Origin: Chloroflexota bacterium
GTDB taxonomy: Bacteria; Chloroflexota; UBA6077; FW602-bin22; CADDYW01
DNA length: 64,000 nt
Direction: 5' to 3'
NCBI GenBank assembly: GCA_021324795.1
Contig: JAJPIK010000068.1
Location: 124,001 to 188,000 of the forward strand
Shown: piece after piece, positions 54,275 to 62,971 of the stretch
Numbering within the stretch: the first letter of the stretch is position 1
Layout of the letters: every line of letters starts with the position of its first letter
Position numbers and translations under genes: made by a program
Notes under the pieces: generated by a model
Databases searched by the model: none
Told to the model about the DNA's origin: nothing
Seen by the model: only the letters and a program-made list of their open reading frames with translations

Positions 54275-54997
54275 ATGAAAGCAGTCATCCTGGTCGGAGG
54301 GCTCGGGACGCGCTTGCGCCCCTATACGTTCACCATTCCCAAGCCACTGCTGCCGTTTGGCGAGAGACCCATCCTCCAGTGCATCATCGAGCATCTAAGA
54401 AAGTTTGACATCGCGGACATCATCCTGGCGACCGGCTACCATGCCGAGCTCATCCAGGCCGTCTGCGGGGATGGCTCGCGATTCGACGTACGGATCCGCT
54501 ACGTTCACGAGGAAAAGTCGCTGGGCACAGCCGGCCCGCTGACTCTCTTGCGAGACCTGATCGACCCGGACGAGCTGATCGTGGTGATGAACGGTGATAT
54601 CATTACCGATCTCAACTTCACTGCCTTCGTGTCATTCAGTCGGAGCCACGATTTCGACCTCACCGTTGGCTACACCCGCTACGTGTACCAGTCTCCATTT
54701 GGCGTTCTCAAGATCGAGGACGACGAGGTGCACGCAATCGAGGAGAAGCCATCGACGGAGTACGCGATCAGTGGGGGAATTTACACGATGAAAGGATCAG
54801 TGCTCGGGTATGTCCCGACTAACACCTTCTTCACGATACCTCAGTTGATCGAGGTACTGATTGCCTCCGGCCGCCGGGTCGGGGCGTATGACATCAAAGA
54901 GTACTGGATTGGTCTGGAAAGCGTCGCCCACTTCGACGAGGCCATGAAGCACGTGGACGAAAGCGGGTTGGAGGTCGCGCGTGCCGCGAATCGCTGA
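54275..54997 (+). CDS. Sugar-phosphate nucleotidyltransferase
   Basis: This is a GT-A-like NTP transferase of 240 residues. The signature KAVILVGGLGTRLRPYT...IPKPLLPFGERP binds NTP and metal; VVMNGDIITDLNF carries the catalytic Asp. VGAYDIKEYWIGLES matches the sugar-binding end of RmlA/ManC-type small enzymes. The start is the ATG at MKAVIL; the ORF track extension is the upstream gene's other frame. It probably activates a hexose phosphate for the nearby dehydratase. Base (GDP, UDP, dTDP, CDP) is unclear. Confidence 0.92.
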   Translation: MKAVILVGGLGTRLRPYTFTIPKPLLPFGERPILQCIIEHLRKFDIADIILATGYHAELIQAVCGDGSRFDVRIRYVHEEKSLGTAGPLTLLRDLIDPDELIVVMNGDIITDLNFTAFVSFSRSHDFDLTVGYTRYVYQSPFGVLKIEDDEVHAIEEKPSTEYAISGGIYTMKGSVLGYVPTNTFFTIPQLIEVLIASGRRVGAYDIKEYWIGLESVAHFDEAMKHVDESGLEVARAANR

Positions 54998-56252
54998 GAT
55001 CGGGATCCCCTGGAACGAGACCAGAGAGCTGCCAGCGCGGCGACTGAAGGTCCTCGAAATGTCTCGCTCCTTTCCGAACAACGTCTTACAGCTCCATGGC
55101 CTCTGGGTCGAGCGTCTCGTTCAGCATCTGGCGGTCGCGTGTGATCTCAAGGTGATCGCGCCGGTCCAGTACTGTCCGCCCATCCCACTCTTACCCGCTT
55201 ACTACCGCCGCTTTCGGGAGATCGAAGAGCGAAGCTGGTCCGGACATGTCGAGGTGCTGCACCCGCGCTTTCTGGTGGGGCCTGGAACACGGTTCCATTT
55301 CCTGGAATCGGCCACCTATTACTCCGGGGTGATCGGCTGCCTCGATCGGCTGCGCCGCGATTTTCCCTTCGAGCTGATCCATGCCCACCACAGCTATCCC
55401 GATGGCGCGGTCGCGGCGCGTCTGAGTCGCCGTTACGGCGTGCCCTTCATTATCACCGAGCAGTCGCCTTGGCTCCCCTGGATGGCCCAGCCAGGTCTCG
55501 TGAGCCAGAAGGCGCTCTGGGCCGCCGGGCAGAGCGCACGCGTTGTCGCGATCAGTCAATCGGTCTTCCGTGAAGTTGTCTCGTTGACCCGGACACCGGG
55601 CAAGATCGTGGTAATTCCCGATGGCGTCGACGGGAACACTTTCTCACCGAGCGAATCGGGCAATAATTGGAACCCCGATCAGATCCTGTTTGTCGGCTTC
55701 ATCAATTACGTGAAAGGCTTCGACGTCCTGCTGCACGCGCTGCGACGGCTTATCGAGCGCCGACCAAGCACGCGTCTGGTCGTCGTCGGCGGAAGCTATT
55801 ACCGGGGGAAGCGCATCCTGGAGGACCAACTACGCCAGATGGTTGTCGATCTGGGCCTGACCGAGTGGGTCGAGTTCGTCGGAACGCTGTCGCTGCCGAA
55901 GCTCGTACAGACCATGCGGGAAAGCGCGCTGCTCGTCTTGCCGAGCCGCTCCGAAAGCTTCGGCTCGGTGCTCGTCGAGGCGCTCGCCTGCGGAACGCCG
56001 GTCGTCGCGACCCGCTGCGGAGGACCAGAAGACATCGTACAGGATGGCGTTGGCGTCCTCGTTCCGAAAGAGGATCCCGACGCCCTGGCGGCCGGCCTGG
56101 AAGAGGTCCTGGCGAACCGAAGCAGCTATGCACCAGACCGCCTGCGAGCCCACGCGCTGGACCGGTTCGGTTGGGACCACGTCGCACGCCAGTACGTCGA
56201 TCTCTTTGAAGAAACCCTTGCAACCACCTGCGAGTCGCCGCGGGAGGAGTGA
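54981..56252 (+). CDS. GT4 glycosyltransferase
   Basis: This is a GT-B enzyme of 423 residues. The N-terminal domain has LEMSRSFPNNVLQLHGLWVE and LIHAHHSYPDGAVAARL. The donor domain has QILFVGFINYVKGFDVLLHAL and SRSESFGSVLVEALACGTPVV with the EX7E pair. It overlaps the nucleotidyltransferase by 17 bases and is followed by the GT10 gene after three bases, so the three are probably translated together. GTG is the start. Confidence 0.93.
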   Translation: MPRIAEIGIPWNETRELPARRLKVLEMSRSFPNNVLQLHGLWVERLVQHLAVACDLKVIAPVQYCPPIPLLPAYYRRFREIEERSWSGHVEVLHPRFLVGPGTRFHFLESATYYSGVIGCLDRLRRDFPFELIHAHHSYPDGAVAARLSRRYGVPFIITEQSPWLPWMAQPGLVSQKALWAAGQSARVVAISQSVFREVVSLTRTPGKIVVIPDGVDGNTFSPSESGNNWNPDQILFVGFINYVKGFDVLLHALRRLIERRPSTRLVVVGGSYYRGKRILEDQLRQMVVDLGLTEWVEFVGTLSLPKLVQTMRESALLVLPSRSESFGSVLVEALACGTPVVATRCGGPEDIVQDGVGVLVPKEDPDALAAGLEEVLANRSSYAPDRLRAHALDRFGWDHVARQYVDLFEETLATTCESPREE

Positions 56253-56255
56253 GCG

Positions 56256-57404
56256 ATGACAGCGGCAGAATCGGTATTATCATCGGCGCCACAATCAAAG
56301 GTCGCGCTCTACATTGACCCGCCATCTCATCACTTTGAACGCGACGTTCTCTTCACGGTCAACGATCCGCGGTTCTTCAACGGCGATTCGGTCGGCGCTC
56401 CCTACGTGTACGTTCGCAATTACTTCGAGGCTCGCGGGATTCCGGTCCACACCGCCGACCTGCTACCCGAGACGCGCGATGGCGTGCGCAACGTCTACGT
56501 CTCATTCGGGATGCTCGACAAGTACCGTCGGCTCATGCACCGGACGGACACGAGCGTGAGCGCGTTCTTCGCCCTGGAATGCCCAATTGTCGAGCCTGCC
56601 ATCTATCGCGAGCTGCGCCGGGCTCAGCACGATTTCAAGCGCATTTTTACCTGGACCGACAGCACTTCTCTCGAACGCTTCGTCGGTGGTCCGCTACGTT
56701 GCGAGCGCTATTACTGGCCGCAGGCGTTCGACGAGGTGCACGAGGATCTCTGGAGTCGGCGGGACCGCAAGTTCCTCTGCATCGTCACGAATCACCGCTT
56801 GCCCCGGATCTACTTCCAGGAGCTGTACACTGAGCGAGTGCGGGCCATCGCTTTCTTCGCCCAGTACAACGAAATCGACCTCTACGGCCCCGGCTGGAAC
56901 GAGCCTCCGTACCGGGTTGGGCGGACCCGCCTGCCGTACACGTTCAAGCGGATCTACCGCGCCTGGCTGCGTCAATGGGATCGCATCCATCCGGATCCAT
57001 TGCGCGTGGCCGCGCGGCGGGTTTACCGTGGCGTGGCCGCTTCGAAGAGTGAGACCATCGCCCAGTACACCTTTGCTCTCTGCTTCGAGAATATGATCCT
57101 CAGAGGCTGGATCACCGAGAAGATCTTCGACTGCTTTTATTCCGGGACAGTGCCGATTTATTGGGGAGATCCGGAAGTCGAGAAAACCATTCCGACCTCG
57201 TGCTATGTGGACATGCGGCAGTTCAGTGGTTACCCGGAGTTGCGGGCTTTTCTGAAGAACCTCACCCCGGCGCAGATCCAGGGCTATCGAGACGCGGCGC
57301 GCGCCTACCTCAAGTCGCCGCAGGCACGACCGTTCACCAAGGACGCTCTGGTCGACATTTTTCGGCGGATCGTTCAGGAAGATACTGGAGTGACCGTGGC
57401 TTGA
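56256..57404 (+). CDS. GT10 family alpha-1,3-fucosyltransferase-like enzyme
   Basis: This is a GT-B-type fucosyltransferase-like protein of 382 residues. The C-terminal GDP-fucose region is recognisable: YTFALCFENMILRGWITEKIFDCFYSG, then TVPIYWGDPEVEKTIP, the family hallmark. The N-terminal part is less conserved. In other organisms this family adds L-fucose or related deoxy-sugars to N-acetylglucosamine or glucose units. No gmd/fcl genes for GDP-fucose are visible in the window, so either they lie elsewhere or another deoxysugar is used. Confidence 0.9.
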   Translation: MTAAESVLSSAPQSKVALYIDPPSHHFERDVLFTVNDPRFFNGDSVGAPYVYVRNYFEARGIPVHTADLLPETRDGVRNVYVSFGMLDKYRRLMHRTDTSVSAFFALECPIVEPAIYRELRRAQHDFKRIFTWTDSTSLERFVGGPLRCERYYWPQAFDEVHEDLWSRRDRKFLCIVTNHRLPRIYFQELYTERVRAIAFFAQYNEIDLYGPGWNEPPYRVGRTRLPYTFKRIYRAWLRQWDRIHPDPLRVAARRVYRGVAASKSETIAQYTFALCFENMILRGWITEKIFDCFYSGTVPIYWGDPEVEKTIPTSCYVDMRQFSGYPELRAFLKNLTPAQIQGYRDAARAYLKSPQARPFTKDALVDIFRRIVQEDTGVTVA

Positions 57405-57423
57405 GAAGGTCGAGAGGAGATCA

Positions 57424-58941
57424 ATGATGCGCTTTGAAAAGGCAATTGTGCTCAATCCCCCGAATCCGCCAGGGTATGTCTCGAATAAGGATTCGATGGG
57501 CGGATTCGGGCAGCTATTTCCAAGCGGTGCCACCGTGTTCCCCACGTTAGACTTGGTGTATCTCGCCAGTTGTCTAGCCGAGTACAATCTTCCCCTTGTC
57601 GTGCTCGAATGCGCCGGCCTGGGCCTCACCCTGGCTGGTCTGCTCACGCGGATCAATGAGCTTGCCGCGGCCGAGGGTGATCGCCCGGTGATCGTCGTCG
57701 CACGGACGTCCGCACCGACGCTCGACTTGGATCTCAACGTCTGCCGTGAGATCAAGGCGGCGTGGCCGGCCAGCCAGATCGCGATCTACGGGCCAGTCGT
57801 GCCCAACGTCCTCAAACGCATTCGGCGCGAGGCTTGCGTCGATTACATCATTCAAGGTGATCCGGAAGAGACCGTGCGCGAGCTGATGATTGGCGAGCCG
57901 GTGGAGTCGATCCGCGGCTTGACGTTCCGTGCCGCTGGCGAATGGGTCGAAAACCCGGAGCGGCCACTAATCCGGGAGCTCGACCGTCTACCGTTTCCCA
58001 AGTGGGAATTGTTCCCGTGGCATAACTATCAGATTCCCCGGTCGTCGAACCGGTCCGGCACAACCTTTCTGCCGATGCAGACCTCGCGAGGTTGTCCGAT
58101 TGGCTGTCATTATTGCCCGTATCCGGTTGGCCAGGGCCTTCTCTGGCGCTACCGCTCGCCGACGAATGTCGTTGACGAGATGGAGCACCTGATCCGAACC
58201 TTCGGTGTCAAGTACATCTTGCTCCGGGATCCGATGTTCTCGCTGAATCAAAAGCGCGTCATCCAGATCTGCGATGAGATCAAGCGGCGTAATCTCGTCT
58301 TCGAGTGGCGCTGCGAGACCCGGGTGGATTTTCTGAAAGAGGAGACGCTGCGCGCGATGGCGCGCGCTGGCTGCACCGGGATCAACTTCGGCGTCGAGAG
58401 TGCCGACGTCGAGATTCAGAAAGGCGTTGGCCGGCGGCCAATCGAGCCGGCGGTCTTTCGGACCACGATGGCGCTCTGCCGCGAGCTCGGCATTAAGACC
58501 TTCGCTTTCTTCATCATTGGGCTGCCCGGCGACACCGTCGACTCGATCCTGCGGACGGTCAAGTTCGCCATCGACACCCAACCCGACTGGGTCCAGTTTA
58601 CCGCGGCGTCGCCGTTCATCGGGACGAAGCTGCGCGGCTGGGCGGTCGAGCACGGGCTGGCGCAGGAAGACGAATACGCTTACATCAACAGCCACATGGC
58701 GGTGATGGGAAACGAGAATCTTTCGCGGCAGCAGATCGAAACGCTGCATTCTTTCGCCAGGTTCTTTCAAGAATACCTGATCAACCGCAAGGGGATTCTG
58801 AAAGAAGATCGGCGAGCCCAGCCGCTGTACCAGATCTCGAAGACCGTCTCCGACGCCGTTAGCCACCGGGCCGCGCGTGCCATCTATACCGTGGGCAAGT
58901 GGCAATTCGAGCGGACGATGAAAATGGCGGGGCACGCGTAG
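57424..58941 (+). CDS. B12-binding radical SAM enzyme
   Basis: This protein of 505 residues has an N-terminal Rossmann-like B12-binding region (residues 1-150; PTLDLVYLASCLAEYNLPLV). The radical SAM domain follows with CPIGCHYC at about residue 224, and then GINFGVESADVEIQKGVG and FFIIGLPGDTVDSI. The C-terminal part is helical. Such enzymes methylate unactivated carbon or perform ring contractions. Its place between the fucosyltransferase and an HpnA-like reductase suggests a modified sugar or lipid carrier. The start MMRFEK has GAGGAG close ahead. Confidence 0.9.
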   Translation: MMRFEKAIVLNPPNPPGYVSNKDSMGGFGQLFPSGATVFPTLDLVYLASCLAEYNLPLVVLECAGLGLTLAGLLTRINELAAAEGDRPVIVVARTSAPTLDLDLNVCREIKAAWPASQIAIYGPVVPNVLKRIRREACVDYIIQGDPEETVRELMIGEPVESIRGLTFRAAGEWVENPERPLIRELDRLPFPKWELFPWHNYQIPRSSNRSGTTFLPMQTSRGCPIGCHYCPYPVGQGLLWRYRSPTNVVDEMEHLIRTFGVKYILLRDPMFSLNQKRVIQICDEIKRRNLVFEWRCETRVDFLKEETLRAMARAGCTGINFGVESADVEIQKGVGRRPIEPAVFRTTMALCRELGIKTFAFFIIGLPGDTVDSILRTVKFAIDTQPDWVQFTAASPFIGTKLRGWAVEHGLAQEDEYAYINSHMAVMGNENLSRQQIETLHSFARFFQEYLINRKGILKEDRRAQPLYQISKTVSDAVSHRAARAIYTVGKWQFERTMKMAGHA

Positions 58942-58955
58942 GCGATAAAGGTGCG

Positions 58956-59972
58956 ATGAAGATTCTCATCACCGGCGCGAGCGGGTTTCTCGGGTCGCAC
59001 CTCTGTCGGCGACTCCTTCAGGAGGGACACGAGGTCACGGCTCTGTGCCGCCCTGAGTCGGATGATCGAGCGATCGAGGATCTGAATCCGCGGCGGGTGC
59101 TCGGCGACGTCACCAACCCAGCCGAGATACGCCAGGCAGTTGCCGGGCAGGACGCCGTGATTCACGCCGCGGGGAACCTGACCTATTGGCGAGGGGTGCG
59201 CGCGGCTCAGACCCGAGTAAACGTCGACGGGACGTGCAACGTCGCGAGGGCATGTCGAGAGGCCGGCGTTAGCCGACTCGTCCACGTGAGCAGCGTGGCG
59301 GCGATCGGCATTCCCGGGCGAGGCCAGGGCCCGGCGGATGAGAGGTTCTCTTTCAATCTCGGCTCGACCGGGTTGAACTATCACGTATCAAAGGCGCTCG
59401 CGGAGCAAGCAGTCCGCCAGGAGATCGACCGTGGCCTGGACGCTGTCATCGTCAACCCGGGCTCGATCTTCGGGCCCTTCCGAGGCCACTACCGGGGTGG
59501 AGAGATGATTGCCAAGGTACGTGGCCGGCGCGTCGTTCCCTCCTTCGTCGGCGGGATCAGCGTGGTCCACGTCGAAGATGTCGTCGACGGCATCGCCCGA
59601 GTGCTGGAACACGGTCGACGCGGTGAACGCTACATCCTGGGGGGGGAAAATCTCAGCTATCGGCAGATCGTCGAGATCGCCGCGCAACAATTGGGAGAAC
59701 ACCCGATCATGGTTCCATTCTGGCCGATTGCGACCGGCGTGATGGCTGCGCTTTTTGAGCCCCTTGGCGCGCTGACCGGTCGGCGACCCAGGATGACCTT
59801 TGACGTGCACTACTGTTCTCAGCGGAACCAGTTTTACCGCTCGGACAAAGCCCGAACGGAGCTCGGCTACAGGGCGCGGCCATTCGCGAGCATCGTCCGC
59901 GAGTACATCGAATGGAGCACGCAGCGCAGGATGGCAATTCGGCCGGAATCAAGGGAGGCACGACGCGCATGA
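58956..59972 (+). CDS. NAD-dependent reductase/epimerase, HpnA-like
   Basis: This is an extended SDR of about 338 residues. MKILITGASGFLGSHLCRRL binds NAD(P), with AVIHAAGNLTYWRG and the Tyr/Lys pair in LNYHVSKALAEQAV. The later stretch GERYILGGENLSYRQIVEI closely resembles HpnA and dihydroflavonol-reductase-like proteins. It is unclear whether the substrate is a sugar nucleotide or a terpenoid. The ATG is chosen because the upstream residues are the previous gene's other frame. It overlaps the next gene by ATGA. Confidence 0.88.
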   Translation: MKILITGASGFLGSHLCRRLLQEGHEVTALCRPESDDRAIEDLNPRRVLGDVTNPAEIRQAVAGQDAVIHAAGNLTYWRGVRAAQTRVNVDGTCNVARACREAGVSRLVHVSSVAAIGIPGRGQGPADERFSFNLGSTGLNYHVSKALAEQAVRQEIDRGLDAVIVNPGSIFGPFRGHYRGGEMIAKVRGRRVVPSFVGGISVVHVEDVVDGIARVLEHGRRGERYILGGENLSYRQIVEIAAQQLGEHPIMVPFWPIATGVMAALFEPLGALTGRRPRMTFDVHYCSQRNQFYRSDKARTELGYRARPFASIVREYIEWSTQRRMAIRPESREARRA

Positions 59973-61300
59973 AAATCGGTATGATCGGATTGGGCAAGTT
60001 AGGGATGCCCGTCGCGCTGGCCATGTCATTGAAGGGCCACGACGTGATGGGCTATGACGTGGACTCGCGCAAGATGCAGAAAACACGCTTCCCCCACCAG
60101 GAAGTTGGGCCAAACGGCGAGCCCTCGATCAATCTGTTGCTGCGTGATTCCAACCTGCGCTTCGGCTCCCTGGCTGAGGTCGTGCATCACGCGGAGATCA
60201 TCTTCGTCGCGGTACAGACTCCACACCAGCCACGTTACGAAGGAGTCACGCCCTTGCCGCCGGAGCGACGCGATTTCGACTACCAGCACCTGGTCGAGGC
60301 CGTCCGTAGCGTCGCGCAGGCAATCGAAGCGGTGGACGAAGACAAGGTAGTCATCGTGATCTCGACGGTCTTGCCCGGGACGACCCGTCGCGAGATTCTG
60401 CCGCGCATCAACCACCGGGTCAAGCTGTGCTACAATCCTTTCTTCATCGCAATGGGGACGACGATTCGCGACTTCCTAAACCCGGAGTTCGTCCTCTTCG
60501 GTGTCCGCGACGATGAGGCCGCCGCCAAGGCCGAAGAGTTCTACCGCACCCTCCACGACCGTCCCTTCTACCGGACCTCGATCGAGAACGCCGAGCTGAT
60601 CAAGGTCGCCTATAACACGTTCATCTCAATGAAGATCAGCTTCGCGAATACCCTGATGGAGATCTGCCACAAGGTGCCCGGCTGCGACGTGGACCAGGTA
60701 ACCGGCGCCCTCTCTTTGGCGACCACGCGCCTTCTGGGGCCGCAGTATATGCGGGGTGGAATGGGCGATGGGGGCGGCTGCCATCCCCGGGACAACATCG
60801 CCTTGTCCTGGCTAGCCCAGAACCTGGGGCTGTCCTATGACTGGTTCGAGAACGTGATGCTCTGTCGCGAGCGCCAAACCGAATGGCTCGCCGATCTGAT
60901 CGAGGAGCACCACCAGCGGCGAGGTTACCCGCACCGGACTGTTGGCATCTACGGCCGCGCCTTCAAGGCCGGCACGAATCTCACGGTTGGCAGCCCGGCG
61001 ACCCTCCTGGCGAATATCCTACTTGAGAGGGGCTTCGAGGCTCAGATGTACGACCCCTACGTCGACGAGGGACCGTGCCCATTCAATCGAAAGGGAGTGT
61101 ACTTCGTGGCGACGAACCATCCAGACTTCGCGCGGGAGTCCTGGCCGTTCGTCGCCGGCTCGGTCGTCCTGGACCCGTGGCGATACATTGCGCCGCGCGC
61201 CGACATCGAGGTGATTCCGGTCGGAATTGGCCCGGACAGGATCCCTGTTTCGCCTGTCTTCACACTTGATGGGAAAACCCCGGCGTTCGCGAGCGGTTAG
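59969..61300 (+). CDS. Nucleotide-sugar dehydrogenase (UDP-glucose/UDP-ManNAc dehydrogenase family)
   Basis: This enzyme of 443 residues would oxidise a UDP-hexose to the uronic acid in two steps. MKIGMIGLGKLGMPVALAMS binds NAD. The nucleophile is Cys in GGGCHPRDNIALS, and Lys and Asn in AELIKVAYNTFISMKISFAN are kept. The Glu residues usual in the SPEFLREG segment are replaced (YNPFFIAMGTTIRDFLNPEF), which marks a variant branch. It would supply an acidic sugar to the glycan. The ATG overlaps the preceding stop. Confidence 0.88.
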   Translation: MKIGMIGLGKLGMPVALAMSLKGHDVMGYDVDSRKMQKTRFPHQEVGPNGEPSINLLLRDSNLRFGSLAEVVHHAEIIFVAVQTPHQPRYEGVTPLPPERRDFDYQHLVEAVRSVAQAIEAVDEDKVVIVISTVLPGTTRREILPRINHRVKLCYNPFFIAMGTTIRDFLNPEFVLFGVRDDEAAAKAEEFYRTLHDRPFYRTSIENAELIKVAYNTFISMKISFANTLMEICHKVPGCDVDQVTGALSLATTRLLGPQYMRGGMGDGGGCHPRDNIALSWLAQNLGLSYDWFENVMLCRERQTEWLADLIEEHHQRRGYPHRTVGIYGRAFKAGTNLTVGSPATLLANILLERGFEAQMYDPYVDEGPCPFNRKGVYFVATNHPDFARESWPFVAGSVVLDPWRYIAPRADIEVIPVGIGPDRIPVSPVFTLDGKTPAFASG

Positions 61301-61337
61301 GGTAGTATCCGCAGGACGGGATGATCAGGGAGGATCC

Positions 61338-62966
61338 ATGGGTATCGCCATAAACATGCAGCGGTCAATCCAAAGATCACGCGACTGGAAGTACAGTCGC
61401 TTGCTCCGAAGCGCCGCTTTTGGCATCCTGACTACAGTCGCGACTCTCTGGCTCCCTTACGTCCTGGTGTCGATTCTGATTCTCTACGGCTTTCAATGGG
61501 GGCTGCCAACTCCACCTTACACCGTCACGTCTTTTCAGCCCGACGAGGACGCGGCGGTCTGGGCAGTCGCCCACATTGGGTTTCCCCACTTCAACCCGCA
61601 GATCATGGAGTGGGGAACCGGTCTCTTTTATCAGGTGTATCTCGTCAAAAAGCTACTGACCATTGGCGGCTTGATCCACCTGAGTGAGTTCTGGCTCTAC
61701 GTGTTTGGGCGTTTGGTGGTCTACGCTTCGGCGCTCGGCACGGTCACTGCGACGTTTCTTTGCGGTCAGAAATTGTTCGACCGACAAACCGGATGGCTTG
61801 CCGCTCTCTTCCTGTCCGTGCTTCCCGGATTTGTGATCACCAGCCACTATTTCAAGCCTGACGTACCGATGACCTTCTGGGCGATCGTCACCCTTCTGGT
61901 TACCGTGTGGCTGCTCGAAGCTCCGAGTGTCCGGCGAGTCGTGATCCTTGGCTTGCTCGTCGGATACAGCACCTCGGTCAAATACAATGCCGTCGCCCTA
62001 GCTCCGGTGGCGGCGGTTGCCATCGTTTGGGCGTTCCGACGGTCCGGCCGCTCTCTCCCGATTGTCCCCTTCGTTGCCTCGGCGATCGCTGGCTTTGCCC
62101 TCGGTGAGCCGTATGCATTCCTTGACTTTCCGAGCCTTGTCCACTGGCTCAAATACCTCAAGGGACTGGACGCTCTCGGCAGTACGTACTCCATTGCTCG
62201 GCCCCCGCCGTGGCTAGACTACCCGATCAACGTCTTCCCCTACGCAATGACCTTGCCGTTCTTGTTGTTGTTCCTAGCTGCTCTCCTCGCTGCAATGATC
62301 CGCAAGACGCGCGATCAGTACGTCCTTTTGCTATTTGTACTGAGCTACTATCTGCTCCTTTGCCTCGGCAATACGAGGATTGTGCGTTACGTGGTGCCCA
62401 TGCTTCCGGTCGCCACGATTCTCACAGCACGGCTGATTCAGGGTCTGGTGCAGACACGCATCGGCAAACGGCTATATGTCCCGGGCGTGGCCGCCCTCGT
62501 CGGCTACCTGTTCATTTTCTCCCTATCGTTTACTCGCGCTTTCGCGCAGCCAGATCCCCGGATCCAGGGAAGCATGTGGATTCAAGCTCATCTTCCCAAG
62601 GATACGCCGATCGCCGTCAGCACAACCCACGATTGGAATATTCCCCAGCTTGCCTTGATTGGGTATCAAGAGGCGGAAGTCGACGACAGTATTGCAAAGC
62701 TGCAGGCGGTGAAGGGACCTTATCTGATCCTCAGCGACATCCCGAAGCTTCAATATGAGGAGACCATTGATCACTACCCAACGTATAAGGCATTCTACGC
62801 GTACGTCGACTCGCACTATTGCGTGGTCGCCGACTTCCTGAATTCACAGGAATTACTCGGCATCAACAGTCGCCAGGGAAGCTACTTGCCACAAGACTGG
62901 ATCGAGCCAAATCCACGGATCACGATTTTGGAACGGGCAACGGATGGCTGCCCGTCGAGGAGTTGA
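61338..62966 (+). CDS. GT39-like membrane glycosyltransferase
   Basis: This is a polytopic membrane protein of 542 residues. The first external loop TSFQPDEDAAVWAVAHIGF holds the acidic catalytic residues (DED) of PMT-like GT-C enzymes. FYQVYLVKKLLTIGGL and PGFVITSHYFKPDVPMTFWA follow the family pattern. The soluble C-terminal domain lies outside (residues about 420-540). GGGAGGATCC precedes the ATG. It is the second GT-C protein of the cluster. Confidence 0.88.
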   Translation: MGIAINMQRSIQRSRDWKYSRLLRSAAFGILTTVATLWLPYVLVSILILYGFQWGLPTPPYTVTSFQPDEDAAVWAVAHIGFPHFNPQIMEWGTGLFYQVYLVKKLLTIGGLIHLSEFWLYVFGRLVVYASALGTVTATFLCGQKLFDRQTGWLAALFLSVLPGFVITSHYFKPDVPMTFWAIVTLLVTVWLLEAPSVRRVVILGLLVGYSTSVKYNAVALAPVAAVAIVWAFRRSGRSLPIVPFVASAIAGFALGEPYAFLDFPSLVHWLKYLKGLDALGSTYSIARPPPWLDYPINVFPYAMTLPFLLLFLAALLAAMIRKTRDQYVLLLFVLSYYLLLCLGNTRIVRYVVPMLPVATILTARLIQGLVQTRIGKRLYVPGVAALVGYLFIFSLSFTRAFAQPDPRIQGSMWIQAHLPKDTPIAVSTTHDWNIPQLALIGYQEAEVDDSIAKLQAVKGPYLILSDIPKLQYEETIDHYPTYKAFYAYVDSHYCVVADFLNSQELLGINSRQGSYLPQDWIEPNPRITILERATDGCPSRS

Positions 62967-62971
62967 GTATC

